The position numbers and the translations under genes were made by a program. From Lamellibrachia satsuma (lineage: Eukaryota > Annelida > Polychaeta > Sabellida > Siboglinidae), in contig BSQZ01000009.1 in the NCBI GenBank assembly GCA_033239005.1, positions 2,908,252 to 2,972,251 on the forward strand: a stretch of 64,000 nucleotides of DNA, in the 5' to 3' direction. Each line of letters begins with the position of its first letter. The stretch's first letter is position 1. Below the pieces are notes generated by a model. That model searched no databases and was not told where the DNA came from. It saw only the letters and a program-made list of their open reading frames with translations. Shown here piece by piece: positions 54,516-64,000 of the stretch.

Positions 54516-57095
54516 ATGAAGTACAGACAAACCAATACCAAATCGTCCGAAAAAACACCTCTGAAACAAGTTATAGATGCGTATGTTTAAATGCAAGGAG
54601 CATAGTAAATAAGAAAAACGAATTATACATTATGATAGAAGATATTGACCCTCGCATAATTGGTATAGCTGAATCATGGGCCAACATAGACATAACAGAT
54701 GCTGAATTAGGACTGACAGGATATGTAATGTTTAGGAAGATCGAATAGGAAGAAGGGGAGGGGGAGTTATTTTATATGTTAAAGAATCTATTCAGGCTTA
54801 TGAAATAAAACTAGAAAGGGAAGCAGATTGCGATGAAGCTGTTTGGTGCAAAATTGTTTCAGGAAATTCAAAATTAACTATTGGATTAGTTTACCAAAGT
54901 CCAAACATAAACAAAGAGAACAACACAAAAATAAAAACCGCTATAAAGGAAGTTAGTAAAGGGGAATGTATCATAATGGGAGATTTTAACCATGGACACA
55001 TACAATAGAATTCTCTAGTGAGGACCAACAATTTCTATTTTTAATCCAGGATAGCTTTCTTACTCGGCATGTGCTAGAACCAACCAGGGGAGAAAATGTA
55101 TTAGATATAGTTTTGTCATCACAAAAAGAATTAGTGGACAATGTAAAAATACTTGAACCATTGGGAAACTTCAACAAAGGTAACAGCAAAGATATGAGAA
55201 AATACTTAGCAAAGCTAGATTGGAATAACATGCTAATGAATAAGACCGCAATTGAAAGTTGGAATATTCTAAAATATGAAATTGAGAGTATCATCGATAA
55301 ATTTGTTCCTTTCCAAAAACAAGGAAAACTGTTATTAGAAAACTGCTATTAGAAAAATAGTGTTAAAACAAACTATGTGGAGGGTTTATAGGTGTACCAG
55401 AAAGGAAGAAGACTATGCAAAATACAAAGAGGCACTTAATGCAGCTACAACTGAAATTAGACAATCTAAAAGAAGCTATAAGCTAAAACTAGCATGTAAC
55501 ATAAAAAATGACAGCAAGAATTTTTATGCATATGTCAGGCAATGAAGGATAATAAATCACTGGGAGTGGATGGGATTCCTCCAAAATTACTAATGGAAAC
55601 AGTAGAACAAATCAGTATACCACTTGCAAGAGTATTCAACTTGTCATTAAAAGAGGGAGTTGTTCCGTTTGAATGGAAAGAAGCAAACATCATACCATTA
55701 TTTAAAAAGGGTTCGAGAAACAAGTAAGAGAATTACAGACCAGTGAGTTTAACGTCAGTGATTTGTAAATTATTAGAAAGGTCAATTAAAGACCATATGG
55801 TGGACTTCCTCGTTAAGCATAAATTATTAAATTCATCTTAACATGGATTCCTTAAAGCGAGGTCATGCTTAACAAATGTTGTTTTTTGGAAGAAATCACT
55901 AAGTGGATAGACGTGGGATCGCCAGTAGATATTATCTACTTAGATTTTCAGAAAGCTTTTGACAAAGTGCCACATCAAAGATTACTACTTAAATTAAAAG
56001 CCCATGGTATTGGGGATAGCATAACTGACTGGATAGAACAATGGCTGACTGACAGAAGATAACGAGTTGTAGTAGATGGAGAAGTTTCAAATTGGAAATC
56101 GGTTTTGAGTGGGGTACCTCAAGGATCAGTAACAGGACCTATATTATTCTTAATATATATCAATGACTTGGACGACAGTATAACAAGTAACGTACTGAAA
56201 TTTGCAGATGACACAAAACTGTTTAGAAAGGTTAATACTGATGGTGATAAACAACATTTACAAAACGATCTAGACAGATTAGTGAAATGGTCTGAGAAAT
56301 GGCAGATGTTGTACAATTTGGGGAAATGTAAATGCCTACATACAGGACATGGGAACTTTGATGTAAACTATAAAATGGGGGATACTGTTCTGGGTACTAC
56401 TGCAAAAGAAAAGGACTTAGGAGTTACAAGCGCCGATATGAAAGTTTCAGAGCAGTGTGGTATTGCAGCTTCAAAGGGTAATCAAATTCTTGGATTGATT
56501 AGAAGAAACATAACATACAAGGGAAAAAAGTTAATTATACCTCTTTATAAAGCAATAGTTAGACCTCATTTAGAATACTGCATACAAGCATGGAGACCAT
56601 ATCATAAGAAGGATATAGATACGCTTGAACGCATACAAAGGAGAGCAACTAAAATGATTCCAGAACTGAGAGACCTTAGTTATGAAGAACGCCTGAAAGA
56701 ATGTGGTTTAACAACTCTAGAGACAAGGAGGTTAAGAGGAGATCAGATTGAAGTTTTTAAGATATTGTATGGGTATGAAAATATTGATAGAAATTTGTTT
56801 TTCTCACTCAAGAAGGATAGCAGAACTAGACATTAGGTAGAATTAGTAAAGGATCAATGTAGATTGGACATCAGGAAGCACTCGTTCTCACAGAGGACAA
56901 TAAATGAATGGAACAAATTGTGTACAGATTGTGTAACTGCTAGCAGCGTGAATATGTTTAAAAACAAGGTTAACACATATCTCAGGAGGGCGGGTTATAA
57001 GTAGATGAACATTGTTGGACTCTCGATAAGCCAATGGCTTCCTTGTCCACTTGCCATCTGGGTCTTTGGCTTGGATGGCAAATCTTGTTAAATTA
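54516..57095 (+). mobile_element. CR1-type LINE, nearly full ORF2 but decayed
   Basis: It starts just before ORF2 and includes the apurinic endonuclease ('NARSIVNKKNELYIM', 'IIGIAESWANIDITDAEL', 'GRRGGGVILYVKESIQAYE', 'GDFNHGHIQ'), then the reverse transcriptase ('[19 protein letters not shown]', '[16 protein letters not shown]', '[19 protein letters not shown]', 'FADDTKLFRK') and the C-terminal region, ending in the 'gttggactctcgataagcc' 3' UTR. Stops and frameshifts occur at about 54741, 55009, 55350, 55545, 55725, 55841, 56060 and 56835. About 75-80 residues between 'YAYVR' and 'MKDNKS' are deleted relative to the 42-45 kb copy. Not functional. Confidence 0.92.
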
Positions 57096-58350
57096 GTAAA
57101 GGATCAGTGAAGATTGCATATCAGGAAGTACTCGTTTTCACAGAGGACAACAAATGTGTCAAGAATGCCAGGTGAAGCAAATCTTTAGAGTTGGAATGAT
57201 TCAGGGTATAATGAAAGAAATCCGTAATAATATCATAAACGTACAACCAGAATATATTTCACATTTTATTAATATGAACAATATCTGTACGTACAACTAA
57301 CTAATTACAATTATATGTTCTACCAAAATAGTATCCTATATGTACTAAGACAAAATAAAATGCCCCCACTCCTCACAAAAACAAAACAAAAGTAGGGCTC
57401 ATCAGCAAACCATTGTTTCAATCTCCCCCCCAACAGTAAATTGTAAAGCATGATATTACATTCTTGAAACAATCTGTCTCCTATTATACACTCCCTACAG
57501 GAGACACGTGGGACATGGATATAAGACGATATCACATGAACACTTCGTAATTCCGAGAATAAGAACTGACCCTTAATCGGGTCTTCAATCCTACGATCGG
57601 TCTCTGTTAAGATCGCCAAACTCCTTTTGTCAAGATTACCGACATCAATTCAACTCCCACAGCCTTACAGCTGTGGCTACCTCGTCTAACACCCAAACTC
57701 CGGTTGATAATTGATTTGCTGGTAAACGTCAAGTCGTTGGTGATATAACAATGTTTCTAGCTTCTTGCTAGCTCACAAATACCGGCTGTGCTTTGCCTAC
57801 GATTTACTTCCAGCCGTCATATATTTCGCTGCCATCTCGGTACTTCACATCTTTGTTCTATTAGAACTGCCTGCTTTCTATCTCTCATTCTGCCCTGTCA
57901 ACGGACAAAACCCCAGATTTTCACTGTGTGACACAAACAACCAGTAGTAATCCTGTTACTAGATTACCCCATCCTATGGGTAAGACAATCATCCTATACG
58001 TCTTGAACCACACATTTTAGCATCAACCCATATTTCCAGCATTGCGTAATAATCGCAGCCGGTCAGCTAAGACTCACGTACAGTGACAAACATACCATAT
58101 ACACTTCTCTAAATTAACTGTCACGCATCTTAAAGGTCTCAATCCCCGAATTCATGAAAACAATAACGGGACAAATTATCTACACATTGTGTAACTGCTA
58201 GCAGCGTGAATACGTTTAAAAACAAGGTTGACACATATCTAAGGTTAGGTCGGGCTACACATAGATGGAAAATGTTGGACCCTCGATAAGCCAATCGCTT
58301 CCTTGTCTACTTCCCATATGGGCCTTTGCCTTGGATGGCAATCTTGTTAA
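57096..58350 (+). mobile_element. CR1-type LINE 3' fragment split by a ~1 kb insertion
   Basis: 57096-57155 matches the 'ttagtaaaggatca' to 'cacagaggacaa' part of the LINE. 58171-58350 resumes with 'attgtgtaactgctagcagc', the 3' UTR and 'ggcaatcttgttaaata'. About 15 nt of LINE are missing at the junction. Confidence 0.75.
57156..58170. mobile_element. Unidentified ~1 kb insertion in a LINE, possible solo LTR
   Basis: The insert splits the LINE fragment and is flanked by a direct repeat 'acaaat' (57150-57155 and 58171-58176). An alternative boundary choice gives TGTC...GACA ends (57157-58173), as in LTRs. There is no coding content. Class uncertain. Confidence 0.4.
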
Positions 58351-58853
58351 ATACTACTTTAATAACACCAGGCGCCCCCATATATGTCCAATTACTAGGA
58401 ATAAATCATCAAATTGTAAGTAAACTTGTTAGAAATGCAACTATCAACGACGCCACCTCAAACCGAATAAAGGACGCATCCGGTGGTGTCGTTGACGGAT
58501 GAGGAACTCGGTAGTCTTGAGCACATTCGGGAAGGCAAGTTTTGTACCACCGTCCGGAACCAGTGGGAATATCTAGAAACTATGGCTTACGCCGTGAAGT
58601 GTGTGAGGCCACAATCGCCAAAGTAAGCCATCATTGAACAAGTGTGGCAATGAGAAACGCGTAACTGGTAATGTGTGTGACATTGTCAGGTAAATTAATG
58701 CAAGTCTTGCCTTTGTCGTTGAGATTTGTGCAGTTGATAGGCATACGCATGGCAGGCTTGGACAACAACTGATATGTTACTACTCTGATACAGAATTTCT
58801 GGAAAATACTGATTAAATTTCACAATGGTAGTTCATCGCCTAAGTGGACCTCC
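58351..58853 (+). other. Exon-like open stretch of unknown identity
   Basis: About 58475-58620 (plus) is open as 'VVSLTDEELGSLEHIREGKF' then 'CTTVRNQWEYLETMAYAVK', ending at a strong donor (CCAAA|GTAAGC). I do not recognise it and see no partner exon. The rest is non-coding and includes the 3' flank of the minus-strand gene that follows. Confidence 0.3.
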
Positions 58854-59564
58854 TCAGTTAGGTGTTTCGTCCGGTACGTTTGTCGTGTCCACTATACAGA
58901 AGCCCCGCGACTTGTTGCTCTCCGAATCCACGGAGTTCATGGCATGGAACAAGTCGTCCGCCTTCGCCCAACATACCTTGGTCTCGGGCCATGTGTCCCA
59001 CAGCAGGAACCGGTCTTCCCGTGGGTGGTATGCACCCAGAGGGCTGTGGTGACCAATGAACATTCCCTGGCCCAGTGTCCCCATATGATAGTTCACTATA
59101 ACTCCACTGTGGGTCGTGCTCAATGCTGTCTTGCACATTTCACGAAAGGACTCTACCGAGGACTCTGTCGCGTGGTGTCTGTCCACCTTACAACCGTAGG
59201 CGGTTAAGATGTGATACAACTCCTCAAGGGTTGCACCACACCTATCAACTCTGTCCAATGACGTCACTGCCCGTGTTGCTTCCGCGTCCAGCATCCTCTC
59301 TTCTGCAAACGGAAGTTGCTGCGCCGCGGTGCATTTTAGCATGTCATCTACGTAACAGTTGTCTGTATTACAAGACGTGTGTGAACGTTTTGCCAAGTAG
59401 GACGCATTCAGCACGAGGGCGGCGCTCTGCAGCGCACAGTTGTGCCGACCTTCTTGTTTGCGGAATATCTGCCCGATGAACGGTTGGTGGAAAACGCCAT
59501 CTTGCTTGACTTCAGTCAACAGACGTTGTCCGTCGGCAGACAACAAATCTATGAGACACGACAT
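58854..59564 (-). CDS. Phytochelatin-synthase-like protein, catalytic exon (5' end missing)
   Basis: A single 236-codon exon begins right after a TTTTCCAG acceptor and ends in TGA. It aligns by eye with the phytochelatin synthase N-terminal domain, a papain-like clan CA peptidase that joins glutathione units into metal-binding phytochelatins. The nucleophile Cys is at residue 43 (HNCALQSAALVLNA), the His at 172 (GHHSPLGAYH) and the Asp at 190 (LLWDTWPETKVCW). The 18-residue His-Asp spacing equals that of plant enzymes. 'DDLFHAMNSVDSESNKSRGF' matches the domain's end. Cys-His spacing is ~23 residues longer than usual because of an insertion bearing 'CNTDNCYVDDMLKC'. The upstream exon with the usual FYRRPLP-type start was not found. 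The stop follows the domain directly, with no Cys-rich C-terminal domain, unless an internal GT (AAC|GTACCG) is used as a donor. It could be a functional gene, an unusual paralogue or a retained fragment. Confidence 0.8.
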   Translation of the reverse strand: MSCLIDLLSADGQRLLTEVKQDGVFHQPFIGQIFRKQEGRHNCALQSAALVLNASYLAKRSHTSCNTDNCYVDDMLKCTAAQQLPFAEERMLDAEATRAVTSLDRVDRCGATLEELYHILTAYGCKVDRHHATESSVESFREMCKTALSTTHSGVIVNYHMGTLGQGMFIGHHSPLGAYHPREDRFLLWDTWPETKVCWAKADDLFHAMNSVDSESNKSRGFCIVDTTNVPDETPN

Positions 59565-60296
59565 CTGGAAAACAGAAGATTGTTGGAAGATCTCTTCATG
59601 TCATAGACCCCATCAGTCTATACAATAGACATATTGTCAGGGTTGAAAAAAATAATAAATTTTTTTAAATAAAAAAATCTGATTTTTTTATTAATTTGAT
59701 TTTTTAAAATCTGGTATATAGACATTAATACATTTTATATAGCTGTTGATGTATTTATTTACTCTTTCAAATGTGTTCTATTCAAATCGATCTAGGTACT
59801 TGTCTTAACAGAGGGTACATGACTTTTGCTTATATAAAGACATTAGACAATGTCCACAAGGCCTCACCTACTGTAGTTGCATAATCTGTCTTGGAAAGGA
59901 AAGCATGCTGTGTGTCTGTGGCTATAGCAGTGCTAATTATTGTTTGCTGAGAGGGTGGATTAGTACTTGTCCAGGGCCCTGTGTACTCTAAGGGTCTCTA
60001 ACCAGACTGCAAACTGGTACAGTATTAAACAATTGTAGCCCAGACAGTCTCAGCTGAGTCAACATACCGAATTGATAACAACTAACACAAGCTCTAAGTG
60101 GACTTTCACTCAGGGCTTCTGATTTGAAAAGATACTTCCTCTGGAAGACAACTTCGTGTGGCTTCACTGCATTCAAAAGACAATTTAGAATCTTTAACAA
60201 ACTTTTCAAAATAAATGAAAGGCTCAAAATAGATAAATTATAATTAAACATTGCAAAATCTAAATATGACATTCCAAAACGCAAATAAAAATGTAC
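59565..60296. other. Presumed 5' intron of the phytochelatin-synthase-like gene; no exon confirmed
   Basis: AT-rich. A minus-strand segment at ~60170-60070 has acceptor- and donor-like ends, but its phase does not fit the downstream exon. Nothing else was seen. Confidence 0.4.
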
Positions 60297-61135
60297 AAAT
60301 GCTTAACATGAAGATAGATAATATAAATATTGATCAAGTTAAGGAATTTAATTTCCTAGGTTTAATTATTGATACAAATTTGAACTTGAAGACATATTGA
60401 AAAAATGTCAAACGCATGTTCTAAAAAGATTGGTATTAAGAAATAAAACATGTTATCTCAACAAATTAAAACATTATTATAGAATTCATTAATTGTACCA
60501 TACATTAATTATTGCATCATGGCTTGGGGTTTTCAATGAAATAGAATAAAACTTCAAAAGAAAGCTTTGAGAATTATTACCTTAAGTAATTATAATTCCC
60601 ACTCCATAAAAAATTCAGCATGTTAAAAATAGATGACATTCTTAAATTACAACAATAAAAATTTTATTATCAATATTTGCATAACAATTTACCAGCTTAT
60701 TTACAAAACTGGAGGATAAACTTCAACTATTACATATATAATTATGACACATGAATCAAGAATAAAATATATACTTATAAAACTAAAAACGAATTTGCAA
60801 CGAAATGTCTTCTGCATAATTTACCATTTTTAATTAATAATATTCCCACTATTGTTAACGACAAGCTTACTACACACAGCTTACAGGAATTTGCTCAGTA
60901 CACTAAGCTTTATTTTTTCCAAAATTAGTTTAATTTTAATTTGTAAGGTGGCTCCTCGATAGTGACTATCAAAGTCTAAGAGGAGTCTCCTGACCCTATT
61001 TATTTATTTATTTACCTTAATATATATCATGTTTACTTACAAACGTATACACCTGTAATATGTAAAATTATAATTCAACATGGATACATATGTATTATGT
61101 GAAGTGTATGATGGGTCAAATAAAATATTCTTCTT
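60297..61135 (+). mobile_element. Decayed LINE 3' part (third family)
   Basis: The plus strand reads 'DQVKEFNFLGLIIDTNLNLK', 'FSMLKIDDILKLQ', 'NNLPAYLQNW' and 'NEFATKCLLHNLPFLINNIP', with many stops. This is the post-palm segment of a CR1/jockey-like LINE different from the other copies. The 3' end has 'tatttatttatttacc' and 'caaataaaatattcttcttc'. Confidence 0.7.
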
Positions 61136-61449
61136 CTTCATCTGAAATAAAAGTTTGTAAATGTTTTAATGTATGCACCTAACCTCAAAATATGATCATT
61201 GGTGATACTTTCATGAGGGATCCCATATATTATTTATTTAAAAAAGGCATACATTGCAAAAATTATTGTTGATAAAATAGTTTCTAGCTGCACATCCTAT
61301 TTGCTAACGTCATAACCAGTTTAGCTGTTAAGTCGCTTCTAAGCCACATTTAGAAATAATTAGTACTACACGTTGCCAGTCACCGAAATTAAACAAAAGC
61401 ATTAAACATGATTAATAAAATAATAATAACATGTAACGAAAAAGTTTAA

Positions 61450-61518
61450 CTGGACCTACTAGGGATTGAACCCGGGATCCTGAAAACATAAAGCGAACAC
61501 TCTACCACGGAATTCGTT
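61450..61518 (-). pseudogene. tRNA-like sequence, probably SINE head or tRNA pseudogene
   Basis: The minus strand has an A-box-like 'cgtggtagagtgttcgc' and a B-box-like 'gggttcaatccc' at suitable spacing. The acceptor stem (GAATTCC... against ...TAGGTCC) does not pair and the T-stem is imperfect, so it is not a functional tRNA. Confidence 0.4.
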
Positions 61519-61785
61519 ATGTATTTTGCAGGCCGTCTCGTGGCATTGTCGTTTAAAATGTAAATTTAGCTTTTAAGTACATTTACGTTGGTAGCATTTA
61601 CAGGACTGTTTCCATTCATTGTCTTCTGTGAGAAAGACTGAGTGATTCATGAAAATATATTAAATATCAGTTACTCTGTTATGGTAACTTTTAGTAACTT
61701 GTGGGTAGTATATTATGTTTTTGCGGCATTACGTCACTGCACATCCTACACCGCTATTTTCAGTGGTAACCAGATTTAACGGTTC

Positions 61786-62007
61786 TCGCAGAACTCAACG
61801 GATCTTGCAGAACTCAACGGCTCTTGCAGAATTCGACGGGTCTTGCAGAACTCGACGGGTCTTGCAGAACTCAACAGTTCTTGCAGAACTTGACGATGGT
61901 TCTTGTAGAACTTGGCAGAACTCGATGGTTGTTGCAGGACTCGACGGATCTTGCAGAACTCAACGGTTCTTGCAGGACTCAACGGTTCTTGCAGGACTTG
62001 ACAGGCT
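61786..62007. repeat. 19-bp minisatellite, ~11 units
   Basis: Unit 'gcagaactcaacggttctt' with substitutions and one longer unit near 61890. Confidence 0.93.
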
Positions 62008-63009
62008 TTGCCGTTTCATCACCCTTTTGGCCGCAACGGCACCTCATACCCAGCGAGAATCCATGTACATTTAGCAAATTTTACATTATTGTTGTTAACT
62101 ATTCTATATTATCTATATAATAGGCAGCCTGGCCTGGTCTCAAAAATATGTTCACACTTTATGGCTTATATCTTCTCAGGTCTTTCCCACAGTCTAGATT
62201 TCTTTTTGCACACAATATTTTTACAATGTATCTGGTATGCTATAGGTTTGATTTCCTACTGCATATAATTTATGGTTTATAACAATACAAATTAATGCTA
62301 ATTTTTTTCAGAGAATTAAGAATATTATTCAACCATAACTTAATGATAGGGTAAGATAGCATTTTTTAGAACAAACCCAAAACACTGTAGGCAATTTCAA
62401 GTAAACTGCTTGGAAAAACAAATAATGTATGCACCAAAATCCATTTTCAATAAAGTTTTCTGACAATAATTTTCACTATTCTGGGTTGATTACTTACAGT
62501 TTTTCTTGCTAGTGTCCTCCAGCAAGATAAAATGCTGAAAACAGAAATCATACGGCCACGGAGGCAACCATGTTATGGACAACGGAGAATACCTTATCTG
62601 CTAAGCCTAAGGGATTGGCTAATTACAACGAGCATTATAAAAATTGTCATTCCAGGCAGCAATGCCTAACAAAAACATCATTACTGGACAGACCCCCTAG
62701 TCTGTTCGATTGTTAATATATATCATTAGATGCAAATATTTCAAATTGTGCCTGTAAGAGGAATATTTTACCTACTAAAAGGCATACGCTTAAAAGTAAA
62801 AATGCCCTTTAGTTAGGCACCTCAAAGAAAAATTAGATATCATGTCACAACATTGGCAATTGATTTAAATGAAAGGTGAAATGTAAAGGAACCATAAATT
62901 GCTTATTTTATTAATATATCTTTATTAGATCCAAAGATATTGCAATTTTAATACGGTAAAAATTTGAAAACATTTTGTATATCATATACAGGAAAAAGAC
63001 TCTCATTTT
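62008..63009. other. No gene seen
   Basis: AT-rich unique DNA without recognisable coding or repeat content. Confidence 0.5.
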
Positions 63010-63775
63010 TGCGTTTTCTTTCAATCAATGTATGATTAAAATTGCATAACTTTTTTATTTTTGCATATATTTGAATAGTTTTTCAGGAGTTGCAAGCACA
63101 TTAAGTAGGGTCATAAATATGCATAATCCAGTCATGTTTCATTAAGAGTAACTCAGTTAATGCAATTAATAAGTCAATATTGGCTAATTAGTGCGTGAAG
63201 TCAACTGACCAACACATGTCCATAACTTCCATGATTATGAAGATATTTGTATAATTTGTTCAGGGTTTGCAAACTCATTAACCAGGGTTATAAATACACA
63301 TCATACACTCATTTATAACTCAACTGATGCAATTAATAAGTCAATATTGGCTAATTAATGCGTAAACTCAACAGGCCGACACCTTTTTATAAAAGGTCAT
63401 AACTTCCATGATTATGAAGACATCTGTATAATTTGTTCGGGGTTTACAAATTCATTAAACAGGGTCATAAAATATACATCACACAGTCATTTCATAACCC
63501 TATTGATGTAATTAATAAGTAAATATTGGCTAATTAATGTGCAAACGCAACAGGTCAACACCTTTTTTATGCCAAACTTCCATCATTATGAAAATATTAG
63601 TATAATTTCAAAACATATTAATAGGATCATAAATGTACATTAGTCATTTATCATTAATAGTAACTCAATTAATAAATCAAGAATGGCTAATCAGCATGCT
63701 ATCTCAACAGACATTTCAATAAAAAGCTACAACTTCCATGATTACGAAGATATTTGTGTAATTTTGGCAGAGCCT
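63010..63775. repeat. ~175-180-bp tandem repeat (4+ units), satellite-like
   Basis: 'cataacttccatgattatga' recurs near 63221 and 63402, with degenerate forms near 63047, 63578 and 63729. Each unit also carries 'attaataagtcaatattggc' and 'cagggtcataaa'. The unit length is in the range of satellite monomers. Confidence 0.85.
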
Positions 63776-64000
63776 GGGCTTTCTTTCCCTGCCAGAGAAC
63801 ATAAAAATAGTGTTGCATGGTGACTATGGTAAAATAATTATTGGTGAAATATATACTAGTTGGTGTTCCATATAGAGTGCTAAATGTTTTTTTTTTTTTT
63901 AAAAACAATGTCATTGCATAAATATAACCCAATTTATTATTATATTCTGACATTTTGTAGTTTCCTGCATGTACAGTTCACTGCAGGTCCAGTACAGCAA

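Noticed and set aside
60070..60170. Minus-strand exon-like piece with TGCAG acceptor and G|GTATGT donor ('FKSEALSESPLRACVSCYQF')
   Set aside because: Considered as the missing 5' exon of the phytochelatin-synthase-like gene, but its open frame does not join in phase to 59564 and it lacks the expected FYRRPLP-type motif.
61450..61518. Functional tRNA gene
   Set aside because: A- and B-box-like words exist but the acceptor and T stems do not pair.

Overview
This is a window of animal nuclear DNA: intron-bearing genes with GT/AG junctions, abundant non-LTR retrotransposons (LINEs), a tRNA-derived SINE, hAT- and pogo-like remnants, and many micro- and minisatellites. The gene set (an expanded family-31 galactosyltransferase cluster, CCDC14, cytosolic 5'-nucleotidase III and a phytochelatin-synthase-like enzyme) with CR1-type LINEs and a SINE carrying a core resembling 'CTCAGCTGTAAATGAGTAC' suggests a marine invertebrate, most likely a mollusc. 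That taxonomic placement is inference.

Layout. (1) 0-29 kb is an accessory region built around four copies of a two-exon beta-1,3-galactosyltransferase-like gene (type II Golgi membrane proteins). Copy 1 (minus) shows only exon 1. Copies 2 and 3 (plus) are complete and sit in a ~6 kb direct segmental duplication (6497-12692 and 12810-18425). Copy 4 (minus) is complete, with an intron enlarged to 3.4 kb. LINE fragments, a decayed pogo-like transposase and tandem repeats fill the rest. (2) 30-39 kb (minus) is an eight-exon CCDC14 orthologue, a centriolar-satellite coiled-coil protein. All exon phases agree, giving 1,205 codons. (3) 41-53 kb (plus) is a nine-exon cytosolic 5'-nucleotidase III gene (NT5C3 family, 294 aa), whose first coding exon carries only the ATG. 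It is head-to-head with CCDC14, so 39.2-41.0 kb is probably a shared promoter region. (4) 54-58.4 kb is a stack of CR1-type LINE copies with an unidentified ~1 kb insertion. (5) 58.85-59.56 kb (minus) is a phytochelatin-synthase-like catalytic exon. (6) 60-64 kb holds another decayed LINE and tandem repeats.

The galactosyltransferases probably glycosylate secretory cargo. CCDC14 and NT5C3 are unrelated housekeeping genes that merely share a promoter region. The phytochelatin-synthase-like exon suggests metal/thiol chemistry. No bacterial-style system, CRISPR array or operon is present. The most notable features are the galactosyltransferase cluster and the unusual phytochelatin-synthase-like exon. 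Gene models come from reading splice sites and frames by eye. No alignment, search or transcript data were available.
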